From contig JH590861.1 of NCBI GenBank assembly GCA_000242235.1, positions 444,809-508,808 of the forward strand: a DNA stretch of 64,000 bases, given 5' to 3'. This document shows, one piece after another, positions 9,283 to 18,271 of this stretch (positions are counted from its first letter, which is position 1; every line of letters begins with the position of its first letter). This DNA comes from Stomatobaculum longum. Lineage in GTDB: Bacteria; Bacillota; Clostridia; Lachnospirales; Lachnospiraceae. The translations under genes and the position numbers were made by a program. Below the pieces are notes generated by a model that searched no databases, had not been told where the DNA came from, and saw only the letters and a program-made list of their open reading frames with translations.

Positions 9283-9824
9283 GGCCCCTCCTTCCGTTTG
9301 AGACAGCGCACCGCTCCTAGTTCCGCGAGATACACCGCATCCGCACGCGCGGTGAGCGCATTCTGCAGCGCGGAAAAGATGCGCACATAGCGCTCGGTAT
9401 CGGGATCTCCGTATCGCGGCTCTTCCGCGAGCAAGGCGCCGACCGGAATGAGTTGCCCGCACTTTTTTTCGAGCGCAAGCAGACTCTCGTTCAGCGCACA
9501 GAGCACGGTTTCCTCGCTTCGCTCCCCCGCCTCCGGCGAAAAAAGCTCGTTCCCGACGAGATTGCCGAGATCTTCCAAGAGAACCACAGCGTCCGCGGGC
9601 AGCGTGAGTTCGTGCACCGCGCGCGCTTTTTCGACGGTCACAAAGCCCTTTTCGGCGCGCTGTGCCCGGTGCTTTTCAATCCGCGCCGCCGCCTCCCTGC
9701 CGCCGCGCTCCATGGTCGCGAGATAGATGAGCGGACGCTTTGCTTCTTTCGCTGCGGCGGCGGCCGCCTCTTCCGCCGCCTCGGATTTCCCGCTCGCACT
9801 GCCGCCTGCGTAGAGCACTAGCAT
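9279..9824 (-). CDS. cobU: Adenosylcobinamide kinase / adenosylcobinamide-phosphate guanylyltransferase
   Basis: Bifunctional CobU enzyme that phosphorylates adenosylcobinamide and transfers GMP, giving the CobS substrate. 181 residues. The N-terminal P-loop is GGSASGKSEAAE, and IYLATMERG and VVLLEDLGNLVGNELF match the conserved guanylyl-acceptor and Walker B regions. It overlaps cbiA upstream by 7 bases and cobS downstream by 4, indicating coupled translation. Confidence 0.93.
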   Translation of the reverse strand: MLVLYAGGSASGKSEAAEEAAAAAAKEAKRPLIYLATMERGGREAAARIEKHRAQRAEKGFVTVEKARAVHELTLPADAVVLLEDLGNLVGNELFSPEAGERSEETVLCALNESLLALEKKCGQLIPVGALLAEEPRYGDPDTERYVRIFSALQNALTARADAVYLAELGAVRCLKRKEGP

Positions 9825-11149
9825 GTTGTTTCCTCGCGGCTTCGCCGGAAGGCGCGGCAGGCAGCCGCAAAGCGCGCCGCCGCCTTTCTTCCCGCTGCGT
9901 TCGCGAGGTAAAGGTGCGGGTAGCCCGCAAAGAGCGTCGCACTTCCCCGCACGCAGGGCCAGGACTTACTGCCGTTTGCCTTGGTCGCAACGCAGCTCCC
10001 GCCGTTCTCCGTCGCATCCCAGTAGTGGAACTCGTGCCCGCGGAGACTTCCGCCCGGGGCAAGCAACAAAGTCTCCTCTTCCGCCCAGACTTCGATATAG
10101 CCGAAGCGCTGCAGCTTCTCTGTCCGGAAGGCGCGGCCGGTGAGCGCCCCCGCCATTTCATACGGTATGCCGTTCATGTCCTCGAGACTTTCAAGCAGGT
10201 ACATAAAGCCGCCGCACTCGGCGACCGTCGGAAGCCCGCCCCGCACGGCGTCCCGGATATCCTCCCGGAGCGAGACCTGGTTGCTGAGTGCCTCGGCATA
10301 GAGCTCCGGGTAGCCGCCCGGTAGCCAGAGTCCCGAGAGTCCGGCGGGCAGCGAGCGGTCCGAAAGCGGGCTGAAAAAGACCGGCTCTGCGCCGCATTCG
10401 GTCAGCACGCGCAGATTTTCCGGGTACAGAAACGAGAACGCCGCATCCCGCGCAATGCCGAGGCGAAAGGTCTTTGCCGATGCCCCCGTGCCCGTCCGGA
10501 ACTCGGTCGGAAGCGTCTTTCGGAGTGCCTCCGCCATCTGCCGCGCAAAGCGACAAATCTCTTCGGTCTCGAGCGGCACCACGAGGCCCAGATGACGGCT
10601 TTTCAGTTCATGGCTCCGAAGCGACGGGAGGCAGCCGTACACCCTGACCCCGGCGAGCTCCGCCGGGAGCGCGGTCTCGGAAGCTGTGCCGTCCTTGCCG
10701 CCCTCGTTTAAGAGTATACCCGTTAGCCTTGCGCGGTCCTCCGGCGTCAGCGCTTCGATTTTTCGCGCTGCCTCGCCCTCCTGTCCCCGGGCGACCAGCA
10801 ACAGCACGGGGACATCCAGCGTCCGCGCGACTTCGAGTGCCGAGGCCCTGTCCCCCTGTCCGGCAATGCCGTCCGTGAGCCCCATCGCGGCCTCGATGAG
10901 CAGAATATCCGCCTCGCTCCGATAGCGTGAAAAGGTCTCGCGGAGCTCGGATGAATCCAGAAAATACGGGTCCAGGTTAATGCAGGGGCGGCCGGTGATT
11001 GCGGTGTGAAACTGCGGGTCAATGTAATCCGGCCCTGTCTTATAGACCTGCACGGTCTTACCTGCCTGCCGCCAGAGCGCCGTGAGCCCCATGGTGACAC
11101 TGGTCTTGCCCGCGCCGGACGTGAGTGCCGCGACCATCAGTCTTTGCAT
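9818..11149 (-). CDS. cbiA: Cobyrinate a,c-diamide synthase
   Basis: ATP-dependent amidotransferase acting on the a and c carboxylates of cobyrinate. 443 residues from ATG 11149, placed by a good AGAAGGAGA site; a longer frame begins inside the upstream gene. The N-terminal P-loop is SGAGKTSVTMGL. The C-terminal class I glutamine amidotransferase domain carries the nucleophile context VAECGGFMYL, and a His-containing segment follows (GHEFHYWD). It overlaps the CbiJ-CbiE-CbiT gene by 13 bases and cobU by 7. Confidence 0.94.
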   Translation of the reverse strand: MQRLMVAALTSGAGKTSVTMGLTALWRQAGKTVQVYKTGPDYIDPQFHTAITGRPCINLDPYFLDSSELRETFSRYRSEADILLIEAAMGLTDGIAGQGDRASALEVARTLDVPVLLLVARGQEGEAARKIEALTPEDRARLTGILLNEGGKDGTASETALPAELAGVRVYGCLPSLRSHELKSRHLGLVVPLETEEICRFARQMAEALRKTLPTEFRTGTGASAKTFRLGIARDAAFSFLYPENLRVLTECGAEPVFFSPLSDRSLPAGLSGLWLPGGYPELYAEALSNQVSLREDIRDAVRGGLPTVAECGGFMYLLESLEDMNGIPYEMAGALTGRAFRTEKLQRFGYIEVWAEEETLLLAPGGSLRGHEFHYWDATENGGSCVATKANGSKSWPCVRGSATLFAGYPHLYLANAAGRKAAARFAAACRAFRRSREETTC

Positions 11150-13392
11150 GTTCCGTCTCCTTCTATCAGAAAGAGCAGTGTCGGATTCTGCCCGAACAAG
11201 AGGTGATAGCGCCCCATCTTTTTGGTTTCGGCCGCGCTGAGCTGCAGGCACTGCGTCCGATACCCCACGCTCTCATAGGCCGCGCTGAGCGACGAGAGTT
11301 CCGAGACAGTCTCAAGACTCACCGCTGTTGCGACCACGCGCGCGGCGGGATTCTTTGCAAAAACGGTTCCGAAGATTTCTCCGATTTTGCCCGTGCTGCC
11401 GCCCACAAAGACGCAGTCCGGCGCCGGGAGATCTCGGAGCGCCTCCGGCGCATGTCCGAAGACCTGCTCTACCTGCGAGAGCGCAAAGCGCTCCATGTTT
11501 TTTCCGGTGAGCGAAAAGGCGGCCGCATCGCACTCGACGGCATAGACAATGCCGCGCGGCGCGGCCATCGCAAGTTCTGCGGTCATGCCGCCTGTGCCGC
11601 TCCCGATGTCATAACAGATACTGTCCTCTTGTACGCCGAGGAGCGAAATCGCGGCCGCGCGAATCTGCCGCTTGGTGAGCGGTGTCTTCTCCCGGAGAAA
11701 ACAGTCGTCCGGGATGCCGGGCGCAAGCGGCCGTGCCTTGCAGCTGTCCGGCAGGGCAAGGTACAGGCAGAGCAGGGCGTGCGGCGGCAAGGCCGCAAAT
11801 TCCGCTTCGAGCGCGCCCTCGCGAAGCTCTGATGCGCTGCAGGAAAACAGGATTTCGTCCGGCAGCGACAAATTTACGCCGAAGTGAAATTCCGCTTCCC
11901 CGGCGCCCGCCCTGCAGAGCGCTGCCGCGAGTGTTCTAAGCTCCGAGAGCTGTGCACTGCCCTCTAAGATGACAAACACCCGCCGCGCCCGCAGGAGAAC
12001 CGGGAGCACAGCGTCCTTTTTCCCGTGCAGGCGAAGATCCGACACTGCCTCCGCCGAAAAGCCGAGGCGCGCAGCCAGACAGCTCTTGGACGAAATACCC
12101 GGCAGCACAACCGGCTCCCCAAGGCCTTCGTCCGCCAAGGCGCGCCGCAGCTTTTTGGTGAGCGAGAAAAATCCTGTGTCACCGCTGCAAAGCAGCACAA
12201 TGTGTTCCGCCCGGCTCTCTGCGACCAGGCGCGCAATCTCCTCCGGCTTGTAGCTCGCAACCATCGGCGGCACCGCGAGACCCAGTTCCCGCAGAAACGC
12301 ACCGGCGACGGCATTCATCCGGGACGCACCGATCATCAACCCGGCTTCCGCGATACACTGACCGGCCGCAAAGGTGAGCTGTGAAGTCTCGCCCGGACCT
12401 ATACCGACAATCGTAACCCGCTTTTTCCCCGCTTCGGCTTCCGATTCAGCCTTGCCTTTCGTTTTGGGTTCTGTTTCCTTTTTGGGTTCCGCTTCCGTTT
12501 TGGGCTCGGCTTCCCCTTTGCTCTCTTTTCGGATTTCTGTTCGGCTTTCTTCTTGCATGCCCTCTCTCCTCTCCGGTGTCACACACGCCGCATACTGCGC
12601 CCGAAGGAGCGCCTTGATTTCGGAAAGGGTGTATCCTTCCCGCTCTGCCGGCCGACGGATTGCGACAAAGCAGATGCCGAGTTCCTCCGCGGCGCGCAGT
12701 TTTTCAAGATAGCCCCCCGGTTTCCCGGACTGCTTTGTAACCAGAAACTTTGCGCCGTATTGCTGTAACAAGGCCTGATTCAGCCGGACTGAGCTTCTGC
12801 CCTGCATCGCAATGATATGATCGGGCTGAATGCCGGCTTCCGCAGCCTTCCGAAGCGCTTCTTCTCCCGGCAAGATGCGGACCGTAAGCCGCTCGCGCGG
12901 CAGCGCCGCATAGGCCTTCAGCTCCTTGCTGCCGGTCGCGAGAAAAACAGCCCCCACCTTTGTCGCCAGCCAATCCGCCGCCTCTTGCTGGCTGTCAAAG
13001 AGGTGAAAACAACCGCGCGCGCGAAGCCGCGCCTCTATCTCTTCTGCCTCTTCCGCCTCCGAAGCACTGCCCTCGCCCCGCAAAATGCGATAATAGCGGA
13101 CGCCCGCCGCCGCTGCCGCGGCACGGATATTCTTAGATACCTCGGTCGCAAACGGATGGGTCGCATCCAGGGCCGCAAAAAAGTCGCCGGTCCGAAGCAG
13201 GTTCTCCATTTCGGCCGCATCGAGCCGCCCGTACTCTGCGGGCAGTGCTTCCTCCCGAAGCAGCGCCTCGCCGTAATCCGTCGCGACATGGCTCAGCGCC
13301 GGAATGCCCGCATCTCTCAGCCAGAGCGCAAGCTCTCTTCCCTCTGTCGTGCCGCCAAAAAGCAGCACTCTGTTTTCACTGTCCTGTTTCAT
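11137..13392 (-). CDS. CbiJ-CbiE-CbiT triple fusion (precorrin-6 reductase, C5/C15 methyltransferase, decarboxylase)
   Basis: A 751-residue protein joining three corrin-ring enzymes usually made separately or as CbiET. Residues 1-270 are CbiJ/CobK precorrin-6A reductase (VLLFGGTTEGREL; DATHPFATEVSKN; KQSGKPGGYLEKL). Residues 271-324 are a low-complexity Lys/Glu/Pro linker. Residues 325-530 are CbiE (VTIVGIGPGETSQLT; CSGDTGFF; GISSK). Residues 555-751 are CbiT (SLLGVQEDSICYDIGSGTG; VFVGGSTG). Together they would carry out reduction, C5 and C15 methylation and C12 decarboxylation in sequence. It overlaps cbiD by 4 bases upstream and cbiA by 13 downstream. Confidence 0.92.
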   Translation of the reverse strand: MKQDSENRVLLFGGTTEGRELALWLRDAGIPALSHVATDYGEALLREEALPAEYGRLDAAEMENLLRTGDFFAALDATHPFATEVSKNIRAAAAAAGVRYYRILRGEGSASEAEEAEEIEARLRARGCFHLFDSQQEAADWLATKVGAVFLATGSKELKAYAALPRERLTVRILPGEEALRKAAEAGIQPDHIIAMQGRSSVRLNQALLQQYGAKFLVTKQSGKPGGYLEKLRAAEELGICFVAIRRPAEREGYTLSEIKALLRAQYAACVTPERREGMQEESRTEIRKESKGEAEPKTEAEPKKETEPKTKGKAESEAEAGKKRVTIVGIGPGETSQLTFAAGQCIAEAGLMIGASRMNAVAGAFLRELGLAVPPMVASYKPEEIARLVAESRAEHIVLLCSGDTGFFSLTKKLRRALADEGLGEPVVLPGISSKSCLAARLGFSAEAVSDLRLHGKKDAVLPVLLRARRVFVILEGSAQLSELRTLAAALCRAGAGEAEFHFGVNLSLPDEILFSCSASELREGALEAEFAALPPHALLCLYLALPDSCKARPLAPGIPDDCFLREKTPLTKRQIRAAAISLLGVQEDSICYDIGSGTGGMTAELAMAAPRGIVYAVECDAAAFSLTGKNMERFALSQVEQVFGHAPEALRDLPAPDCVFVGGSTGKIGEIFGTVFAKNPAARVVATAVSLETVSELSSLSAAYESVGYRTQCLQLSAAETKKMGRYHLLFGQNPTLLFLIEGDGTCKD

Positions 13393-14603
13393 GTTTCCGT
13401 GCTCCTCTCCATCAGGCGTCGCGCGTTTTCGCTCTCCGCGAGTACACCGTCCTCCAAGGTATAGAATAAAATACCGACCTCTGTCTCTCCATGAGTCCGC
13501 ACGGCGACCGCGCGCTCCATTGCCGCAAGCAGGCTCTCCGAAGTCGCCTCCAGGAAGCCGGACTCTTTCAACAGTCGCACGGCCTCGGTCGTGAGCCCCG
13601 CCTGCAAAACCGCGGTCACAAGTTCTTTCGGCGCGCCGACCCGGAAGGCATGAATCGCGAAGAGCTCGAGACGGCAGTCCGCCTCCCGCGAATGCGTATT
13701 CATAATGCCGCCCGCCAGTTTCACGAATTTTCCGATATGGCCCGCGAGCAGCACGCCCTTTGCGCCGTACTGTACCGCGGCATCGAGCGTCTCGCCGATA
13801 AAATTGCTCATCACGACAGGGTCCGCTGCCCCGACGCCGAAATGCCCCTCCAGAAAGTGAAGCCCGTAGCTCCCCGGCACCGCGAGGAAGTAAGGCCGCG
13901 CGGTCAAATGGAATTTTACATCCGTCACGATGGTCTCAATCAGCGCTCTCCGGCTCATCGGCCGGACAATGCCCTCGGTCCCGAGGATTGAGAGCCCGCC
14001 CTGTATGCCGAGTTTCGGATTAAAGGTCTTCTTTGCCTTCTCCTCCCCCTCCGGGCAGGAGAGGGTCACCACGATGCGCGCCGTGTCAGGGAGACTTTTG
14101 AAACTGCTCTCCCGATAGGCGCTTCGAACGGCCGCCGCAATCATATTCCGCGGCACGCGGTTGATGGCCGCCTCACCGACCGGCTGGTCGAGTCCCGGCT
14201 TGGTTACCGTGCCGATTCCCGTCCCGGCGCGGCACGCCACCGGAATTTCCGTTTCCTCCGAGCTCTCGGTTCCCGCGCTTTCTTCCGTGCCGACGCGCGC
14301 ATAAAAGAGGAGTCCGTCCGTCACATCGGGGTCATCGCCCGCATCCTTTCGGACGGCCGCAACCGCACTTATTACGCCGTCTTCCGTCACCAGCTCCAGC
14401 GATTCAATCGGAATCGGCAGCACGGCACCGACCGGCGTCCGGATTGAAACCGCCTCTAACCGCTCTCCGGAAAAAAGCAGTGTCGCCGCCGCCAGTGCCG
14501 CCGCCGCAGCTGTCGTGCCCGTCGTGAACCCCGCGCGGAGCCGCTTGCCGTCCTCAAACGCCGCATAGGGGGCGAGCGCTTTTTCAAGTGCCTCGCTCCT
14601 CAA
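13389..14603 (-). CDS. cbiD: Cobalt-precorrin-5B C(1)-methyltransferase
   Basis: CbiD methylates C1 in the oxygen-independent branch of cobalamin synthesis, so its presence marks the anaerobic route. 404 residues. Conserved parts are the N-terminal RAGFTTGTTAAAAALAA, AAINRVPRNMI, and the later GHIGKFVKLAGGIMNTHSRE. The start is TTG overlapping the cobO stop in TTGA, behind a GGAGG-type site. Several other cbi genes needed for the ring (cbiC, F, G, H, L) are not in this window and must lie elsewhere if the pathway is complete. Confidence 0.93.
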   Translation of the reverse strand: MRSEALEKALAPYAAFEDGKRLRAGFTTGTTAAAAALAAATLLFSGERLEAVSIRTPVGAVLPIPIESLELVTEDGVISAVAAVRKDAGDDPDVTDGLLFYARVGTEESAGTESSEETEIPVACRAGTGIGTVTKPGLDQPVGEAAINRVPRNMIAAAVRSAYRESSFKSLPDTARIVVTLSCPEGEEKAKKTFNPKLGIQGGLSILGTEGIVRPMSRRALIETIVTDVKFHLTARPYFLAVPGSYGLHFLEGHFGVGAADPVVMSNFIGETLDAAVQYGAKGVLLAGHIGKFVKLAGGIMNTHSREADCRLELFAIHAFRVGAPKELVTAVLQAGLTTEAVRLLKESGFLEATSESLLAAMERAVAVRTHGETEVGILFYTLEDGVLAESENARRLMERSTET

Positions 14604-15124
14604 AACTCCACCCCCTCCCGGGCGGGGATTCCCTTGTCAAAGGGGTGCTTTCGCTTCACAATCTCCGAAACATAGTCCGCGCGGGACTTAAGTTCCTCCG
14701 GTGCATCCCGCCCGGTCAACACGAGCTCGAGGTCCTCCGGCTTACGGTCCAGAAAGTCGAGAAAGCGCTCCCGCGGAATGAGGCCCAGCCGGTAGGCCGC
14801 TATGCTCTCATCGAGAATCAGAAGCGCCGGTTTTTCCCGCTCGACCGCCTCTAAAATTTCCGCAAAGTAGCGCTGCACCGCCGCTCTTTCTTTTTCCTTC
14901 TCCGCGTCATCGAGCGTCCAGAAAAAGCCGAAGTGCTCCTCCAAGCGGAGGCAGTGCAGTTCCGGCAGCTTTTCGAGTGCAAGCAGTTCCCCCGAGCTCC
15001 CGTCCTTTAAAAACTGCGCGAGAAGCACGCGCTTTCCGTGTCCCGCCATGCGGAGCGCAAGTCCCATGGCCGCACTGGTCTTTCCCTTGCCGTCTCCGGT
15101 GTAAATATGGATACAAGCTCTCAT
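14600..15124 (-). CDS. cobO: Corrinoid adenosyltransferase (CobO/BtuR type)
   Basis: Transfers the 5'-deoxyadenosyl group of ATP to cob(I)alamin or an intermediate. 174 residues. The N-terminal P-loop region IYTGDGKGKTSAAMGLALR is typical of the CobA/CobO/BtuR family, followed by VLLAQFLKDG and ALLILDESIAAYRLGLI. Start chosen at ATG 15124 behind GGAGAGG; a 12-residue basic extension is possible but unlike the family. It is the first gene of the cobalamin block. No cobalamin riboswitch fits in the roughly 90 bases between it and apt, so it may rely on read-through past the apt terminator or an unseen promoter. Confidence 0.92.
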   Translation of the reverse strand: MRACIHIYTGDGKGKTSAAMGLALRMAGHGKRVLLAQFLKDGSSGELLALEKLPELHCLRLEEHFGFFWTLDDAEKEKERAAVQRYFAEILEAVEREKPALLILDESIAAYRLGLIPRERFLDFLDRKPEDLELVLTGRDAPEELKSRADYVSEIVKRKHPFDKGIPAREGVEF

Positions 15125-15179
15125 CTTTTCCTCTCCGCCTTTCCGTCGCCGACGCATCACCCGCTCGGACTTTTCTTTG

Positions 15180-15210
15180 CAAAAAGCGCTGCCCGAAACG
15201 GACAGCGCCT
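15180..15210 (-). terminator. Intrinsic terminator after apt
   Basis: On the minus strand a 10-bp GC-rich stem (GGCGCTGTCC with GGGCAGCGCT, two G-U pairs) and a 5-base loop are followed by TTTTT, a few bases past the apt stop. It separates the trxB-RNase-recJ-apt operon from the cobalamin block. Confidence 0.85.
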
Positions 15211-15214
15211 ACTC

Positions 15215-15739
15215 TTACTTTCCCTCGTAACTCACCAGCGAGAAGACCGGATAGCCCTTCAGTTTTTCTCTGCCGTGCAGCCCCTTTAACTCAATCACGA
15301 ACAGCATTTTCACGACCTCGCCGCCGAGCTTCTCGATCAGGCGGACCATGGCCTCGGTCGTTCCGCCGGTCGCAATCAGATCGTCCACAATCACGACCCT
15401 CTGTCCCGGTTTGATTGCGTCCTTGTGGATTTCAATCGTCGCATGTCCGTACTCGAGTTCATACGTCTCCGAGATGGTCTCTGCCGGCAGTTTTCCCTGC
15501 TTCCGGATCGGAATAAACGGTTTGTACTCCGCATACGCGAGAGGCACGCCGAAGATAAAGCCGCGGGATTCCGGACCCACAACAAGATCGTAGTCAACGC
15601 CCCGCAGCGCTTCGCGAAGGCCGTCGACCGCGAGATGCAAGCCCTCCGCATCCTGCAGAATTGTCGTGATATCCCGGAACATGACACCGGGTTCCGGGAA
15701 GTCCGGAATGGTGCGAATATAATCCGCCACTGTCTTCAT
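15215..15739 (-). CDS. apt: Adenine phosphoribosyltransferase
   Basis: Purine salvage enzyme making AMP from adenine and PRPP. 174 residues, normal for Apt. The N-terminus has the typical [20 protein letters not shown], and the PRPP-binding loop is [27 protein letters not shown] ribosome binding site precedes ATG. recJ ends 45 bases upstream, so apt is the last gene of the trxB-RNase-recJ-apt operon and is followed by a terminator. Confidence 0.97.
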   Translation of the reverse strand: MKTVADYIRTIPDFPEPGVMFRDITTILQDAEGLHLAVDGLREALRGVDYDLVVGPESRGFIFGVPLAYAEYKPFIPIRKQGKLPAETISETYELEYGHATIEIHKDAIKPGQRVVIVDDLIATGGTTEAMVRLIEKLGGEVVKMLFVIELKGLHGREKLKGYPVFSLVSYEGK

Positions 15740-15784
15740 CGCTTTTCCTCCAAATGCGCAAATTTCAGCCCTTACTATAGCAGT

Positions 15785-17503
15785 TCAGCGTGCAAATTTC
15801 CATGCTTTCAGCACAAGTTGCAAATTCCGCCTGCCCATGTATTCGTTGATTTCCGGATAATACAAGACTGCGATTGAACGGCTTCCCTCCATCTCTGCGA
15901 GAAACGCATCGCCGTCGGTAAAGGCAAGCGCCTCCCGCACGGTTCCCGCCTCATCCTGCAGGGAAAGTTTCACGACATTCCGGTTTTTTCCGAGTACTCG
16001 CGCCGCGCGGATTCCGACATTCTTCTGCCCGAAACAGGGGCGCGCATTGCCCTGGCCGAACGGCTCCATGCGCGAGAGCTCTGTGACCAGCTCCTCGTTC
16101 GCATAGGCAAAGGGGAGCGCAATGTCAATCCACTGCGTCTCTGTGAGCTGCTCGTCGCTCAGCACCGCATTCCGATTGAGCTCCTCCCGAAAGCTCGTCA
16201 GTTCGGTCTCCGGAAGCGTGAGCCCCGCCGCCATCGGGTGTCCGCCGAACTTTGTGAGCAGCGGCGCCACTTCCTCGAGCGCGCGGAACATGTGATAGCC
16301 CTCTATGCTCCGCCCGGATCCCTTCAAGAATCCGGCCTCCTGACTGTCTGTCAGCACAAAGCTCGGACGGTAATACTTTTCCTTGAGCCGCCCCGCGATG
16401 ATACCGGCGACCGACTCGTGGCAGTCTTTCAGGTAGACCACCAATACTTTCGGAAGTTCGGGCAGCGCGTCAATCTCCGCCGACGCCGCGCGGATGCCCT
16501 CCTCTGTCATCTGCTTCCGCCGGTCGTTCAGCGCTTTCAGACGCTCGGCCGCCGCTTCGGCGCTCTCCTCTCCGGTCTCCAGTAACATCGAGAGTCCGAG
16601 TTTTGCGCTCTCAAGCCGCCCGCCCGCGTTTAAGCAGGGTCCGATCACAAAGCCGATGTGGTAGGCGGATAGCGCCTCCGAATCCAACCCACAGCGCGCA
16701 ATCAGCTTTCGGAGGCCCAAGTTATCGCAACTTCCGATTGCCTTTAAACCCTCGCGCACAATGATGCGGTTCTCTTTTTTTAGCGGCATCACATCGCCGA
16801 CCGTCGCAATCGCCGCAAAGGGCAGAAAGACGCGCGCCTCCTCCCGTCGCTTCCCGAAGAACAGAAACAGCTCTTCAATCAGTTTCCAGGCAACCACCGC
16901 TCCGCAAATCGAGGCAAACGGATACTGCGAGCCCTCGCGCTTCGGGTCCACTACCGTATCGGCCGGCGGCAAGAGTTCTGCCCCGTCTTCGCCGTGCGCG
17001 ACCTCATGGTGATCGGTCACAATCACGGTCAGCCCGGCATCCGCCGCGGCGGCAACCTCCTGCCGCGCCGCAATGCCGTTGTCACAGGTCACAATCGTAT
17101 CAATGCCGTCCGCGACCGCGCGCTCCACCAGGCGCAAATTCAGCCCGTAGCCGTCCGCAATGCGGTCCGGAATATCATAGTCCGCAGCGGCGCCGAGCGC
17201 CCGCAGACCCTGTACCAGAATGTAGGTCGAGCAGACGCCGTCAATGTCATAATCGCCGATGATGCGAATCGGCGCTCTGCTCTGTATCTTCTCCGCCAGA
17301 ATGCGGACGCTCTCCGCCATATCCGGCAGCAACACGCCGCGCGGTATGTCATCCAAAGTACCGGACAGGTATTCGCCGATTTCTTCTTCCGCGACGCCCC
17401 GGTTAATCAGAATCCGCGCCAACATCGGTGACACGGAAAAGCGGGTCGAAATCGCTCCGAAATCGGCCCGCTTGCTGTAAATCTTCCATCTGGTTTCTCG
17501 CAT
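15785..17503 (-). CDS. recJ: Single-stranded-DNA-specific exonuclease RecJ
   Basis: 5'-3' exonuclease of recombination and mismatch repair. 572 residues, close to the usual bacterial length. The DHH phosphoesterase core is seen as IIGDYDIDGVCSTYIL (motif I), VTCDNG and VTDHHEV (DHH motif). The DHHA1 domain has GSGRSIEGYHMF and FGGHPMAAGL, and a C-terminal OB-like domain follows. All main motifs are intact. The recJ-apt pairing is conserved in Clostridia, where rel usually comes next; here the cobalamin genes intervene. Confidence 0.96.
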   Translation of the reverse strand: MRETRWKIYSKRADFGAISTRFSVSPMLARILINRGVAEEEIGEYLSGTLDDIPRGVLLPDMAESVRILAEKIQSRAPIRIIGDYDIDGVCSTYILVQGLRALGAAADYDIPDRIADGYGLNLRLVERAVADGIDTIVTCDNGIAARQEVAAAADAGLTVIVTDHHEVAHGEDGAELLPPADTVVDPKREGSQYPFASICGAVVAWKLIEELFLFFGKRREEARVFLPFAAIATVGDVMPLKKENRIIVREGLKAIGSCDNLGLRKLIARCGLDSEALSAYHIGFVIGPCLNAGGRLESAKLGLSMLLETGEESAEAAAERLKALNDRRKQMTEEGIRAASAEIDALPELPKVLVVYLKDCHESVAGIIAGRLKEKYYRPSFVLTDSQEAGFLKGSGRSIEGYHMFRALEEVAPLLTKFGGHPMAAGLTLPETELTSFREELNRNAVLSDEQLTETQWIDIALPFAYANEELVTELSRMEPFGQGNARPCFGQKNVGIRAARVLGKNRNVVKLSLQDEAGTVREALAFTDGDAFLAEMEGSRSIAVLYYPEINEYMGRRNLQLVLKAWKFAR

Positions 17504-17524
17504 AGTTCTCCTCTATCTAATAGA

Positions 17525-18271
17525 CTAATAGAGCTGCGTAAACGTCTTATAGTGATCCTCGGTGTAAAAGATGAGACCGTCGTTCGAGTAGACCAGACGC
17601 TTGGCATTTCGCCTGCCGCCCGTATAGTCGATATCACACTCGTAATAACGGCGCTCGCTCTTATCCGGGAGCTTTCCGTCGTAATTGCCGAAACGGGAAC
17701 CGCCGACACTCATACCAGGAAACGCCTCGCCGAAATCCCCCTCGCCGAAACGGAAGCCCTGTTCCTCGGCTTCTTTCTTCGAGATGAAATTCTTCGGGAG
17801 CTTTCCGTATGTATGGAGGTAAAGCGCGACCTCATCGCGAGAGGTATAGCTTCCGTCCTCGCTGATCCCGTTTCCTGCCTCCGTACCGCGCTCCGACGCC
17901 CGCGTCTCGGAAGCACTCTTCTTTGCGGCGCGCGTCTCCTCGGCGGCTGTGCCCGCAAGAGCTTCACTTGTCTCTGCTTCGGACAGCGTTTCGGACGCTG
18001 TTGAAGCCGCGCCCTCGCTCTGCCGCTTGTCGGACTTCTTAGACTTCTTGGATTTTTTAGACTTCTTCTGTTTCTTCTTCGACTTCGCGGAACGACTCTC
18101 CGCGCTTTCCTTCTGCGTGCTCTCGGCTCCCGCCTTAACTTCCGTGCGCCCGGACTGACTCTCCGTCTGTCTCTCTGCGCTGCTTCCCTGTGCCGCACAG
18201 GCGACCAAGAGAAAGAGAACCGGGAGCAGAACCAGCAGGTGTTTGAACACCCGTATCACCCTGGCTCTCAT
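17525..18271 (-). CDS. Lipoprotein barnase-type ribonuclease
   Basis: 248-residue secreted lipoprotein. The signal peptide ends in the lipobox LLVAC (Cys25). A low-complexity Ser/Glu/Lys-rich spacer (about 26-135) contains a KSKK-type basic run. The C-terminal 110 residues align along their whole length with barnase (guanyl-preferring RNase). Catalytic positions match: E211 (barnase E73), R221 (R83), R225 (R87), H240 (H102), and the YGKLP segment holds the Lys27 equivalent. All are intact, so activity is expected. Its ATG overlaps the trxB stop. No barstar-like gene is nearby, which fits action only outside the membrane. Nuclease function is strongly inferred; biological role unknown. Confidence 0.88.
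   Translation of the reverse strand: MRARVIRVFKHLLVLLPVLFLLVACAAQGSSAERQTESQSGRTEVKAGAESTQKESAESRSAKSKKKQKKSKKSKKSKKSDKRQSEGAASTASETLSEAETSEALAGTAAEETRAAKKSASETRASERGTEAGNGISEDGSYTSRDEVALYLHTYGKLPKNFISKKEAEEQGFRFGEGDFGEAFPGMSVGGSRFGNYDGKLPDKSERRYYECDIDYTGGRRNAKRLVYSNDGLIFYTEDHYKTFTQLY

Noticed and set aside
15125..15214. Possible cobalamin riboswitch ahead of cobO
   Set aside because: The gap is only about 90 bases, is mostly occupied by the apt terminator, and shows no B12-box-like sequence.
17525..18271. RNase lipoprotein as half of a toxin-antitoxin pair
   Set aside because: No barstar-like small acidic gene adjoins it, and the export signal makes a cytoplasmic antidote unnecessary.
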